DNA from: Desulfovibrio piger
GTDB lineage: Bacteria > Desulfobacterota > Desulfovibrionia > Desulfovibrionales > Desulfovibrionaceae
Assembly (NCBI RefSeq): GCF_951793255.1
Contig: NZ_OX636706.1
Coordinates: 582,001-646,000 of the forward strand
Direction of reading: 5' to 3'
DNA: 64,000 bases
Shown: positions 44,578 to 53,870 of the stretch, in pieces
Numbering within the stretch: the first letter of the stretch is position 1
Layout of the letters: each line of letters begins with the position of its first letter
Program-made: the position numbers and the translations under genes
The notes under the pieces: generated by a model
The model's input: the letters and a program-made list of their open reading frames with translations, nothing else
Told to the model about the DNA's origin: nothing
Database searches by the model: none

Positions 44578-46166
44578 TGATTTCCGATCTGAACATCAAG
44601 GTCGATCCCGAACGCTGTCTGGCCTGCGGCAACTGTGTTGACCGCTGCATCATGGACAACCTGCGTCTGGCCATCGGCCCGTGCCGCCAGGCCTGCCCTC
44701 TCCAGATCAACTGCCAGGGCTACCTGCGCCTGCTGGCCAAGGGCCGGGAAGAAGATGCCGCCGCCCATCTGCGTCAGGACACCCCCTTTGGCGAAGTGCT
44801 GGGCTATATCTGCAACCACCCCTGCGAAAGCGCCTGTCAGCGCCACACGGGCTGCCATGACGGCGCCGTGCACATCCGGGCCATCAAACGTTACCTTTCC
44901 GAGCGCTTCCCGGCCGTCGTCGCCGCCCCCGCCCAGAAAGCCCCCGCTACCGGCAAACGGGCCGCCGTGGTCGGTGCGGGCCCTGCCGGTCTGATGGCCG
45001 CTTACGAACTGGCTGCGGCCGGGCACGACGTGACCCTGTTCGACGCCGGGGACAAGCCCGGCGGCCTGCTGCGCACCGGCATCCCGGCCTTCCGCCTTCC
45101 CGATGCCGTGACGGACCGCGCCGTGGCGCAGGTGACCGCGCTGGGCGTGCGCATCGAAAGCGGAAAGCGCCTGGGCGCCGATCTTTCGCTCGATGCCCTC
45201 GAACAGGAATACGATGCCGTCCTGCTGGCCCTGGGCCTTGGCCGCTCCCTGTCTCCCCGCATCCCCGGAGCGGATCTTCCCGCCGTCCATGGTGCGCTGG
45301 AGGTCCTGCACAAGGCCAGGAAGGGCGAACGCTTCGATGCCGCATCGGCCATCGTCATCGGCGGTGGCTCCACGGCCATGGACGTGGCCCTGAGCCTCAA
45401 AAAAATGGGCCTCGACGTCACCATGCTGGTCATGGAAGGTCCTTACGACATGCCCATCCCGGAAGGCGAGCGTGACGAGGCCCTGGAAGAAGGCGTGCGC
45501 ATCGAGAACCGCTGGGGCGTCACGGCCATCCGTGCCGGTCAGGACGGACTGACCTGTACCATGCAGCGCTGCCTGGCTGTCTTTGACCATAACGGCGCGT
45601 TCGCTCCGGAACTCGATCCCCTGTGCACGGCCGAACGGAGCGCGGACATGGTCGTGCTGGCCATCGGTCAGGGCCTCGACCCTGTGGACGGCCTGCCGCA
45701 GACCGCACGGCACCTGCTCGATGCCGATCCGCAGACCGGCCGGCTGGCCGGCAGGGACAAGGTGTTCGCCGCAGGCGACTGCACGACCGGCGCCTCGTCC
45801 GTGGTGGCGGCCATGGCCTCCGGCCGCAGCGTCGCCCGCTGTGTCTCCCGCTTCCTGTGCGAAGAATATCCGCTGGCTCTGGATGAAATGGCGGAAAAGG
45901 GCTGGTGCAATGATTTCGAGCCCCATCTCGAACGCTCCAACGGGGTGCCCCGGGGCAGCCTGACCCGGCTGCCTGTTGCGGAAAGGAGCCTGACCGCCGT
46001 GACGGAACAGGTCCTCACGCCTGAAGAGGCCCAAAAGGAAGCCGCCCGCTGCATGGCCTGCGGCCGGGCCTTCGAGGCCAACCGCACCTGCTGGTTCTGC
46101 CTGCCGTGCGAGATCGACTGCCCTGAAGAGGCGCTGACGGTACGCATGCCCTACCTGGTGCGTTAA
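44577..46166 (+). CDS. GltD-like NAD(P)-dependent FAD/Fe-S oxidoreductase
   Basis: The protein has 529 residues. An N-terminal cluster motif CLACGNCVDRC is followed by the Cys-rich helical domain typical of glutamate synthase small subunit relatives (CRQACPLQINC...CNHPCESAC). The first Rossmann site is VVGAGPAGLMAAYEL near 130 and the second is VIGGGSTAMDVAL near 260. AAGDCTTGAS binds FAD. The C-terminus carries another Cys set, CMACG...CWFCLPCEIDC. It should pass electrons between NAD(P)H and the flavoprotein encoded just before, whose stop it overlaps. An electron-bifurcating role is possible but unproven. Confidence 0.82.
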   Translation: MISDLNIKVDPERCLACGNCVDRCIMDNLRLAIGPCRQACPLQINCQGYLRLLAKGREEDAAAHLRQDTPFGEVLGYICNHPCESACQRHTGCHDGAVHIRAIKRYLSERFPAVVAAPAQKAPATGKRAAVVGAGPAGLMAAYELAAAGHDVTLFDAGDKPGGLLRTGIPAFRLPDAVTDRAVAQVTALGVRIESGKRLGADLSLDALEQEYDAVLLALGLGRSLSPRIPGADLPAVHGALEVLHKARKGERFDAASAIVIGGGSTAMDVALSLKKMGLDVTMLVMEGPYDMPIPEGERDEALEEGVRIENRWGVTAIRAGQDGLTCTMQRCLAVFDHNGAFAPELDPLCTAERSADMVVLAIGQGLDPVDGLPQTARHLLDADPQTGRLAGRDKVFAAGDCTTGASSVVAAMASGRSVARCVSRFLCEEYPLALDEMAEKGWCNDFEPHLERSNGVPRGSLTRLPVAERSLTAVTEQVLTPEEAQKEAARCMACGRAFEANRTCWFCLPCEIDCPEEALTVRMPYLVR

Positions 46167-46180
46167 GACCCGCTTTCCCG

Positions 46181-46213
46181 GGGGCCCCGTCCGGCAAAGG
46201 ACGGGGCCCCTTT
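46181..46213 (+). terminator. Terminator of the tct-flavoprotein operon
   Basis: GGGGCCCCGTCC and GGACGGGGCCCC form a 12-bp perfect stem with a 6-base loop and a short TTT tail, 15 bases after the stop codon. Confidence 0.75.
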
Positions 46214-46429
46214 GCGTACCGGCCTGTGCCCGGATGCCGGCAACCGCCTTTTTACCGCGGCAGGCCGCCTGCTGGACATGCCTGTGATTTCTGCGGTATA
46301 GGGCTGACCTCGGAGACAGTACCGCGTCCGCTCTGGACGCGCCGGTCCTCCTGCCATCGTGCCCGCTGCCGCGTGGCGTGGGCAGCTCCCCCGCAGGGGC
46401 CGCAAGCCCTGTCGCCGTCCCGGAGACGC

Positions 46430-47065
46430 ATGAAAAAAACGCTCTTTCTCCTCCTCGCGCTGCTGTTGCTGCTGCTTCCGGGCTGCAAGCACCGGCAGCC
46501 CGCCCCCACCGACATCCAGGTCCTGCGCCAGGGTTCTCTGGCCCCGGCCGACGATGACACCACGCCTGTGGTCTACGTCAGCGTCCGCGACCAGAGCCGC
46601 CATGTCTTCGGCCTGCGCGCCGAAGTGGAGCGCCTGCTGCGCGCCGAAAAGTACGACATCACCGACAACCCCAGCCAGGCCGGGTTCATCATCCAGGCCA
46701 GCGTGCTGGAAGCCGGCATCACCGACGCAGCCTCGGCCCATCGCATGGTCGAGGGCGGCTACGGGGCACCGTCGGAACTTTCCGGCAAGGGCGCGACCCT
46801 CGTCCTTTCGGACATCCTGCTGGTCCAGCGCCGTGTCCCCAGCGACAAGCGCCCCAAGCGCTTCATGCTCCAGAACGTGGGCAGCCGTAATGCCCGCGGC
46901 AGCAGCCAGATGCGCACAGGCCTGCTGGCCCACCGCGAGTTCAGCGTGGATTCCGGGATCCCGGCCCTCTTCGTGACCCTGCTGGCCAAGGAGATCACCT
47001 CGCCCTTCAGCACGGCCCCCCAGGAACAGGCCCCGGCACAGCCGCAGGACGAACGGCGTCCCTGA
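46430..47065 (+). CDS. TraT-like lipoprotein 2 (divergent)
   Basis: The protein has 211 residues with a lipobox LPGC near residue 19. The segment VVYVSVRDQSRHVFGL, the following helix, and FIIQASVLEAG line up by eye with the N-terminal half of TraT. The C-terminal half ends with a helix like TraT's. The central Gly-rich membrane stretch seen in TraT-like protein 1 is replaced by SGKGATLVLSDILLV. It may therefore be a periplasmic-facing lipoprotein rather than a pore. No clear partner genes. From 47066 to 47380 (315 bases) I see no gene, only GC-rich inverted repeats and presumably the next promoter. Confidence 0.55.
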   Translation: MKKTLFLLLALLLLLLPGCKHRQPAPTDIQVLRQGSLAPADDDTTPVVYVSVRDQSRHVFGLRAEVERLLRAEKYDITDNPSQAGFIIQASVLEAGITDAASAHRMVEGGYGAPSELSGKGATLVLSDILLVQRRVPSDKRPKRFMLQNVGSRNARGSSQMRTGLLAHREFSVDSGIPALFVTLLAKEITSPFSTAPQEQAPAQPQDERRP

Positions 47066-47380
47066 CAGGCACCTGCATCCGGCGCCGGCGCTGGCCCGCA
47101 GCGCTGACCTTGGTCCGCCCCGGTACCTTCCGGAGAGGCGGGGCCATCTTTTGCGTCCGTCCGGCACCGGACGATCCGTGCGTGCCTGACGGCCGCCGGG
47201 TATGGACGGCGTGTCGTGATACGGCGGCCTCCCCGGTCCCCTGCCGCGCTGCCGCTTTTCCCGCCGAGCCCTTTCCGATCCCCGCCCCGTCTGGACGTCC
47301 GCGCCCAGTTCTGCTAGAAAGCTCCCCCCGTCAGCGTGCCCAGCACCACGGGAATCTTCACCCTCCGCAAGGAAACTGTC

Positions 47381-48991
47381 ATGCGTCTGGATGCTCTTGT
47401 CATCAATCTGAACCGCTTCGGGGATCTGCTGCTCAGCCAGCCCCTGCTGCACGACCTGCACAAGGCCGGGCGCAGCACCACGCTGCTTTGTCTGGAAAAA
47501 TACGCGGACACCGAGGGCCTGCTGCAATTCGCCAGCCCCCTGCTCACCGTGCCCGATCACCTGGTCAGCCCCGAACAGGCCGACGCCACCCGCCACGAAC
47601 TGCAGGCGTGGGCCGAAAACCTGCGCGCCACCGTGCAGGCCGACCACATCATCAACCTGACGCCCAGCATGCCCGCCCGTCTGCTGGCCACCGCCCTGGC
47701 CCCCGCGCCCGAGGCCGTGCTGGGCTTCGGACTGGACCACAAAGGGCGTCCGCGCGTGGACGGCCTCTGGCCCGCCTTTCTCCATGCCGCCGAGCTGCGC
47801 CAAAGCAACGCGCCCTTCAACCTGGCCGACATGTTCCGCATGACCGGCGCTCCCCTACTGGGCGGCCTTTCCGGCCGGCTGCTCTCCCAGCCCGGCTCCG
47901 GCCTGCTCAGCGAACTGGGCACCGAGGCCCGCGAGACGGCCCGCCGCCTGCTGGCCCACGCACCGGTGATCCGGCACGGCTTCATCGGCATGCAGCTGGG
48001 CGCCAGCGAAAAACGCCGCCAGTGGCCGGTGAGCCACTTTGTGGAGCTGGGCAAGCGCATCTGGCAGGAAGAGGGCATCTGCCCCGTCCTGCTGGGCGAG
48101 GCCTCGGAACGCCCCCTGGCCGACGAATACGCCCGCCTGACCAGCACCCCCTTCGTGGACGTGGTGGGACAGACCAATATCTTCGAGCTGGGCGCCGTCC
48201 TGCGCGAGATGGCCATGCTGGTCACCAACAATACCGGCACCATGCATCTGGCGGCCGGTCTGGGCCTGCCCCTGCTCTCCATCTTCCTGGCCACGGCCCA
48301 GCCCTGCGATACCGGCCCCTACCTGCCCGGCAGCTGCTGCCTGGAGCCCACCCTGCCCTGCCATCCCTGCCCGCATGACCACGACTGCGTCCTGGGCGAG
48401 AAGTGCCGCCACCACATCAGCGCCTCCATCGTGGCCGACCTGGTGCTGGCCAAGCTCACCAGCGGCCAGTGGAGCGAAGGCATCACCACCTCGGCCTGCC
48501 GTGAGGCCCGCATCTGGCAGACGGCCACCGACTCGCGCGGTTTCATCACCACCACCTGCCTGTCCGACCACAAGGCCGATGACCGCACCCTCTGGCTCTG
48601 CCAGCAGCGCGTCTACTGGCGGCGCATCCTGGATGACCTGACCTCCGGGGCCACGGAGCCCACGCCCCTGACCAATGTGCCCCTGAGCATGGCCTGCCCC
48701 AACTACTCCAGCCAGTTCGCGGCCCGCGTGGGCAAAGCCCTGAGCCATTGCGCCCACCTGCTCCAGACCCTGCTGCAGGAATGCGCCCCCCTGCCGGAGA
48801 GCTTCGATCCCACGGGCCACCCCCTGTGCATGACCATCCTCCAGCACATGCAGTCCTGCCCGGAACTGGCCAGCATGGCCTTTTTCTGGCACCAGCTCTG
48901 CCAGCACTACCAGGGCCGCGGCCCCCGCTTCCTCCAGGCCGTGCGCCTGCTGCACGCCCATATCCTGCGCTGGGCCAAGAGCTTCGATTAA
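47381..48991 (+). CDS. Glycosyltransferase family 9 (heptosyltransferase-like) with long C-terminal extension
   Basis: The protein has 536 residues. The N-terminus LVINLNRFGDLLLSQPLLHDL and the donor-site region MLVTNNTGTMHLAAGLGLPLLSIF (about 285-308) are family 9 features of LPS heptosyltransferases. Usual family length is about 350. Here a Cys/His-rich patch (CCLEPTLPCHPCPHDHDC) and about 180 further residues follow; the tail is not recognised. The early Asp/Glu catalytic base is not obvious. It probably acts on LPS or glycan in the cytoplasm. The ATG at 47381 follows AAGGAAAC. Confidence 0.75.
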   Translation: MRLDALVINLNRFGDLLLSQPLLHDLHKAGRSTTLLCLEKYADTEGLLQFASPLLTVPDHLVSPEQADATRHELQAWAENLRATVQADHIINLTPSMPARLLATALAPAPEAVLGFGLDHKGRPRVDGLWPAFLHAAELRQSNAPFNLADMFRMTGAPLLGGLSGRLLSQPGSGLLSELGTEARETARRLLAHAPVIRHGFIGMQLGASEKRRQWPVSHFVELGKRIWQEEGICPVLLGEASERPLADEYARLTSTPFVDVVGQTNIFELGAVLREMAMLVTNNTGTMHLAAGLGLPLLSIFLATAQPCDTGPYLPGSCCLEPTLPCHPCPHDHDCVLGEKCRHHISASIVADLVLAKLTSGQWSEGITTSACREARIWQTATDSRGFITTTCLSDHKADDRTLWLCQQRVYWRRILDDLTSGATEPTPLTNVPLSMACPNYSSQFAARVGKALSHCAHLLQTLLQECAPLPESFDPTGHPLCMTILQHMQSCPELASMAFFWHQLCQHYQGRGPRFLQAVRLLHAHILRWAKSFD

Positions 48992-49061
48992 GGCCTGTCA
49001 TCGGACTTTGCCGGGGAAGGGGCCCCTTCCCCAACCGCGCTTTATTCCATTACCTAGCTGA

Positions 49062-49104
49062 AAAGAAAGAGGCGACCGTCACATGACGGTCGCCTCTTTC
49101 TTTT
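49062..49104 (+). terminator. Terminator after the glycosyltransferase gene
   Basis: AAAGAGGCGACCGTC pairs with GACGGTCGCCTCTTT, with an ACAT loop and a T-rich tail. The 303-base gap 48992-49294 holds this and the next hairpin but no gene. Confidence 0.88.
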
Positions 49105-49229
49105 CGATCACACAGCATCGGCCTGCATGACGAAAGGCTGTGCCTCTGGAAGAAAAAATACGGATCATCCACACATCTCCTCGCTCAGGAAAGACGGGAT
49201 AAAGCGCGCTGGGGAGGGGGTGGGGAGTT

Positions 49230-49284
49230 TGAGGGGCGGGGGAGCACCTCTCGCGCCAGGCGAGGGGGTCCCCCGCCCCTCAAG
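49230..49284 (-). terminator. Hairpin after thiE
   Basis: TTGAGGGGCGGGGGA and TCCCCCGCCCCTCAA form a 15-bp perfect stem just after the thiE stop codon. There is no T run, so termination is likely but factor-dependent, or it protects the 3' end. Confidence 0.6.
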
Positions 49285-49294
49285 AAATCATATC

Positions 49295-49936
49295 CTACAT
49301 CCCCCGCTGCATGGCGGCGCGTACGGCCTGCACCTTGGCGGCGATGTCGGGGGCGCCCACCAGTTCGGAGACCAGGGCGCAGCAGCGGGCCCCGTGACGG
49401 GCCACATCCGTGATGTTGTGTTCCTTGATGCCGCCGATGGCCACGAAGGGGATGCTGATGTTGGCGGCCACCCAGTCCAGATAATCGAAGCCCACCGGGG
49501 CCACCACGTCCTCCTTGGTCTTGGTGGCGAAGATGGGCCCCACGCCGATGTAGTCGGCGCCCACGGCCACGGCGGCCCTGGCCTGTTCCGGGCTGTGGGT
49601 GGACAGGCCGATGCACATCTTGGGGCCCACCAGCTGGCGCACCGCAGGCAGGGGGAAGTCCTCCTGTCCGATATGCACGCCGTCGGCTTCGGCCAGGATG
49701 GCAAGGTCCACATGGTCGTCCACGATGAAGCAGGCCCCGGCCTCGCGGGTCAGGCGGCGCATCAGGCGGCATTCTTCCAGCATCTCACCGGATTTCATGT
49801 GCTTTTCACGGTACTGGATGATCTTGACCCCGGCCCCCAGCAGGGCGGAGACCACGGTCTCCAGCGTGCGGCCGCAGGAAAGGCGGGCATCGGTCAGGGC
49901 ATAGATGTCGGTCTGGCCCGGCAGGAACACAGGCAT
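49295..49936 (-). CDS. thiE: Thiamine-phosphate synthase
   Basis: The protein has 213 residues. IYALTD at the start, IIQYREK (phosphate and pyrimidine site), FIVDDHVDLAILAEADGVHIGQED, and GADYIGVGPIFATKTK are thiamine-phosphate synthase motifs. It joins HMP-PP and THZ-P to make thiamine phosphate in the cytoplasm. The ATG at 49936 has GAGGAG 7 bases upstream. It follows the DUF362 gene by about 40 bases and is probably co-transcribed. No other thiamine gene and no TPP riboswitch are seen here. Confidence 0.92.
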   Translation of the reverse strand: MPVFLPGQTDIYALTDARLSCGRTLETVVSALLGAGVKIIQYREKHMKSGEMLEECRLMRRLTREAGACFIVDDHVDLAILAEADGVHIGQEDFPLPAVRQLVGPKMCIGLSTHSPEQARAAVAVGADYIGVGPIFATKTKEDVVAPVGFDYLDWVAANISIPFVAIGGIKEHNITDVARHGARCCALVSELVGAPDIAAKVQAVRAAMQRGM

Positions 49937-49973
49937 GGTCAACTCCTCGCTCCCCGTGGGGGAGCAGCTTTCG

Positions 49974-50969
49974 TTATTTCCGGCGCGCCAGCCACAGGCG
50001 GCGCAGGCAACTCTTGAACAGGCGCCAGGGCCGGAACGAGGTGTGCATCAGCTCGTCCGGCAGGATGAAGCCCGTCCTGTCGAAATCTTCGGGCCGGGCC
50101 AGCACATAGTCGGGCTGCCAGCCCGCACGGCGGCATCCCGGCGCTTCCCGGCGTTCCAGGGCCGCGCCCAGGGGCGTGCCGGCCAGGGGCAGGCCCAGCA
50201 CCGCGCACAGGGCCTCGTCCAGGGCCATGGCCGAAGGGCTGGCCCCCAGCAGGCCCAGGGGGAAGGGCTGCCCCTTGCTGGGGCCCGTCACATGCATGGC
50301 GGTCAGGCCGTCGGCCACGGCGGCCACCGGCGGCAGACCGGCCCAGAGGGCGGCGATGCAGTCGGCGAAAAAGTCGGGATCCTGTCCCTGCCGCGTATGG
50401 ATGAGGGCCTTGCGCAGGCCGCAGACGCAGCCGAACAGATTCTTGACCGCCAGGGTCAGACGCATCTGGGAATGGGCCTTGACCCGGGGCAGGGAAAAGA
50501 TGACGTCGCTTTCCAGCGCCACCCGGGCCACCCCGAAGGAAACGGGCCCGCCCCGGCGCAGGGGCAGCTCCAGCGGACGGGGATCGGCCAGGGACTCCAC
50601 CCGCAGGCCCAGCGGCCGCAGGGCCTCTTCCACGCCTGTCTGCCGGGCCACGGCCGTGGCCGTACCGAAACCGGGCGAATCCCCCACCCGCACGCGAGCC
50701 CCCTGGTCCAGCAGCCAGCGGCAGACGGCGGCCACCACCACGGGGCTGGTGCAGGCCAGGGGCGTGGCCGTCAGCAGATTGGGTTTGACCAGCACATGGG
50801 CCGAACACAGGGAAAAGGACGAGGCCAGGCCCGCGCGGTCGAGAAGAGGGGGCAGGGCCTGTGCCACGGCCCCGCTGTCGGCGGGGGAAAAGCGTTGCAG
50901 GGCAACAGCCGCCCTGGGAGCAGAGGCCGGGACATCCTGACGGAGGAAAGAAGAGAGGCTCTGGGACAT
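49974..50969 (-). CDS. DUF362 domain protein without Fe-S motifs
   Basis: The protein has 331 residues. HVLVKPNLLTATPLACTSPVVVAAVCRWLLDQGA, VGDSPGFGTA and KAHSQMRLTLAVKNLFGCVCG follow the DUF362 pattern. Unlike the other DUF362 protein in this window it has no ferredoxin motif. Function is unknown. The start is uncertain: ATG at 50969 (used) or an in-frame ATG at 51014 with a better GGAG site, adding 15 residues. It precedes thiE in the same direction. Confidence 0.75.
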   Translation of the reverse strand: MSQSLSSFLRQDVPASAPRAAVALQRFSPADSGAVAQALPPLLDRAGLASSFSLCSAHVLVKPNLLTATPLACTSPVVVAAVCRWLLDQGARVRVGDSPGFGTATAVARQTGVEEALRPLGLRVESLADPRPLELPLRRGGPVSFGVARVALESDVIFSLPRVKAHSQMRLTLAVKNLFGCVCGLRKALIHTRQGQDPDFFADCIAALWAGLPPVAAVADGLTAMHVTGPSKGQPFPLGLLGASPSAMALDEALCAVLGLPLAGTPLGAALERREAPGCRRAGWQPDYVLARPEDFDRTGFILPDELMHTSFRPWRLFKSCLRRLWLARRK

Positions 50970-51149
50970 GAGCTCACTATGCCGGGCACGGAAGGGCTTG
51001 TAAAGCCGGGCCATCCGCCTGCTCCCGGGGGTAGCCGCATGTTTACAGGAAGACCTCTTTTCAATCAGCACATCTTGCGCTATTGCTGGCTTTTCAATGT
51101 CATGATGCCCCTGTCCCTTTCCGGCAGGGGTCTTTCCCTGAGGTGAACC

Positions 51150-53819
51150 ATGTATCGCTGCCTGTTCCGTTCCCTGCCCGTTCTCATGCTGCTGACCGTC
51201 CTCAGCCTCGTGCCGGCCCTTTCCGGAGACGCCTGCCGGGAGATGACCTCCCTCGTCGGCCCGACTTGTGCCCTGGCCGACGAAGCGCCCCAGAAAAACG
51301 ACGACAAGGCCGACGCCAAAAAGGACGACAAGGCCCAGGACAAAAAAGCCGCTTCCAGCGCCCCTGCCGAAGCCGATGCGGCTCCCACGGTGGACCCGCT
51401 GGAGGACATCTGGGCCGGCCAGAAGGACATGCTGGACGACATCAACAGCAGTACGCGCGGCCTGGTGCGTGACATCAACAAGCAGGCGGAGACCATGTCC
51501 AAGCAGGCGCGGCCCATCGTCGAGGAAGCCCGCCGCCTGCTCCTGCTCATCAACACGTTCAAAAACTGGCCCAACCCGCTGGAGGCCCTGGACCGCCGCA
51601 TCTCCTTCACCGTGCAGCAGATGCAGCAGGTCATCGACCCCGTGCTGCTGGCCCGCAACAGCGTCAACTCCCTGCTGGAGCGCGTCAACCATCTGGCCGA
51701 GAGCCTGCCCGAAACCAAGGATCTGCCGTCCAACGCCGAGATCCGCGACTACTCGCGCCAGGTCACCAAGGCCCAGAAAAGCCTGACCGACGTCATCAAG
51801 CGCTATGATTCCGTGCTGTCGCCCACCCAGGACATGATGGCCGACCTGAAGAAGGCACAGAAAGACATCGCCACCATGCTGCCCCAGCTGTGGCGGGACT
51901 ACTATCTGCAAGGCCCGGTGCCCTATCTCAGCCTCGAGACCTGGGAGACCGTGCCCAAACGCCTGCAATATGTCTGGCAGGGCATCCAGCTGCGCCTGCC
52001 CGTGGAGATCCCCGTCAGCGCCGACGACTGGCATACGGCCGGCCTGCGCTTCGCCCTTTGCCTTTTGCTGGTGCTGTTCACCGGCATGGTGCTCTACCGT
52101 CGCTGGCGCCATTCCGGGACCCACGGCGAGGTGGGCCGCCACATGTTCCATGTGAGCCTGCCCTGGATCGGCCTGGGCCTGTCCCTGCTGGCTTCGTCGC
52201 TGTCCGCCCACGGGGATGTGTTCCGCTGCTTCCTGGCCCTGGGCAACCTGAGCATCATCATCGGCGAGGTTTTCCTGGCCTGGGACCTGCGCCGCTTGCA
52301 GCACCCGGACAAGGCCGCCGTCAACAACCCCCTGTGGCAGCTCATCCCTCTGACGCTCTTTTCCTACATCCTGATCTACCTGCCCCTGCCGCCGGTGGTG
52401 ACCCTCATCGCCTGGGTGGTGCTCATGCTCCTGCACCGTCTGTGGCGCGCCAGGAGCCACACCCTGGAGGCCAGCACCCAGCTCGAGTCCACCATCCTGT
52501 CGGGCAGCGCCTTCATCTTCTGGGTGACCCTGGTGCTGGCCGTCATGGGCCTGCACATCTTCAGCATGGGCCTGTACCTGTTCTACGTCTCCTGCTCGCT
52601 GGCCCTGCAGATCAGCGTGGCCAGCATGTCGGCCATCAACCGCTACAATGACCAGCTGCCCGACGAGGGCGGCTCGGCGGCCGTCTCCAGCCTCATGCTG
52701 GCCCTGGCCGCGCCTGTCATCCTGCTGCTGGTCATCGGCGGCATGTCCCTGTGGGTCTGCACCCTGCCCGGCGGCCTTTCCCTGCTGCAGGACTTCGTAC
52801 TCCAGGGCGTCAACGTGGGCGAGACGCGCTTCAACATGGTGCAGGTGCTGCTCATCATCAGCGTCTTCTTCCTGACCCGCACCGCCGTGCGCATGGGCAC
52901 GCTCTTCCTTTCGCGCATGCCCAGCCGCGGTCTGCGTATCGACCCCACGCTCATCCAGCCCCTGCAGACGGCCTTCACCTACGCCCTGTGGGCGTTCTTC
53001 GGCCTGTTCACCCTGCGCTCGCTGGGCATGGAACTGAGCAACCTGGCCATGGTCGCCGGTGGTCTGTCCGTCGGTATCGGTTTCGGCATGCAGACCATCA
53101 TCAACAACTTCCTCTCCGGCCTGATCCTCATCTTCAGCCGCACCATGCAGGTAGGCGACGTGGTCGAAGTGGGCACAACCACGGGCCGCGTGCGCAAGAT
53201 CAGCGTGCGCGCCACCATCGTGGAGACCTACGACAACGCCGTCATCTACGTGCCCAACTCCGAGTTCGTGTCCACGCGCCTCATCAACTGGACGCGCAAC
53301 AGCCGTACGGTGCGCCGTGACGTGGTGGTGGGCGTGGCCTACGGCAGCGACACCACCCTGGTCATGAAGCTGCTGGCCTCCGTGGCCAACGGCCACAGCG
53401 ACATCCTCAAGTACCCCGCGCCGGTGGTGCTGTTCTCCAACTTCGGCGCCAGCACCCTGGACTTCACCCTGCGCTTCTGGGTGCGGGACTACGATGTCAG
53501 CGTCAAGACGGCCTCGGAGCTGCTGTTCGAGATCGACCAGCTGTTCCGCAAGAACAATATCGAGATCGCTTTCCCGCAGATGGACGTGCACATCAAGGAC
53601 ATGCCGCCCCGTGCCCGGAGCCCGCGTGACATGGCCACGCGCCCCACGGCGGCCCTGCCCGACTCTCCCGCCGACCGTCGCGCCCCGCACGGCAGCGCCC
53701 GGCCCCAGCGTCCCCTGCGCAACCGCAAGCCCCGTCCCGGCGGCAAGCTGGCGTCGCGGCCCCGGCCTGCGGTCGATGACGACACGCCCACCGACGAGGA
53801 CCGTCAGCTGACGGCCTGA
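51150..53819 (+). CDS. Large MscS-type mechanosensitive channel
   Basis: The protein has 889 residues. After a signal peptide (cleaved near residue 45) a charged Lys/Asp/Ala stretch and an alpha-helical periplasmic region extend to about residue 290. About eight to ten membrane segments follow. The pore helix and beta domain are clear from about 630: VAGGLSVGIGFGMQTIINNFLSG, then GDVVEVGTTTGRVRKI and YVPNSEF. The tail (about 815-889) is Pro/Arg-rich and disordered-looking. It should release solutes on hypo-osmotic shock. Its size resembles the MscK/YbdG-type large homologues. A GAGGTG site precedes the ATG. Confidence 0.88.
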   Translation: MYRCLFRSLPVLMLLTVLSLVPALSGDACREMTSLVGPTCALADEAPQKNDDKADAKKDDKAQDKKAASSAPAEADAAPTVDPLEDIWAGQKDMLDDINSSTRGLVRDINKQAETMSKQARPIVEEARRLLLLINTFKNWPNPLEALDRRISFTVQQMQQVIDPVLLARNSVNSLLERVNHLAESLPETKDLPSNAEIRDYSRQVTKAQKSLTDVIKRYDSVLSPTQDMMADLKKAQKDIATMLPQLWRDYYLQGPVPYLSLETWETVPKRLQYVWQGIQLRLPVEIPVSADDWHTAGLRFALCLLLVLFTGMVLYRRWRHSGTHGEVGRHMFHVSLPWIGLGLSLLASSLSAHGDVFRCFLALGNLSIIIGEVFLAWDLRRLQHPDKAAVNNPLWQLIPLTLFSYILIYLPLPPVVTLIAWVVLMLLHRLWRARSHTLEASTQLESTILSGSAFIFWVTLVLAVMGLHIFSMGLYLFYVSCSLALQISVASMSAINRYNDQLPDEGGSAAVSSLMLALAAPVILLLVIGGMSLWVCTLPGGLSLLQDFVLQGVNVGETRFNMVQVLLIISVFFLTRTAVRMGTLFLSRMPSRGLRIDPTLIQPLQTAFTYALWAFFGLFTLRSLGMELSNLAMVAGGLSVGIGFGMQTIINNFLSGLILIFSRTMQVGDVVEVGTTTGRVRKISVRATIVETYDNAVIYVPNSEFVSTRLINWTRNSRTVRRDVVVGVAYGSDTTLVMKLLASVANGHSDILKYPAPVVLFSNFGASTLDFTLRFWVRDYDVSVKTASELLFEIDQLFRKNNIEIAFPQMDVHIKDMPPRARSPRDMATRPTAALPDSPADRRAPHGSARPQRPLRNRKPRPGGKLASRPRPAVDDDTPTDEDRQLTA

Positions 53820-53870
53820 CCCGTGCGCCCATGACGGGCCCGAACCCCGTCCAACCCCCAGGAGGAAACC

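Noticed and set aside
47100-47160. A terminator after TraT-like gene 2
   Set aside because: The GC-rich inverted stretch pairs only with bulges and wobble pairs, so I could not support a clean hairpin.
49937-49973. A TPP riboswitch before thiE
   Set aside because: The gap to the upstream gene is only about 37 bases, with no thi-box sequence.
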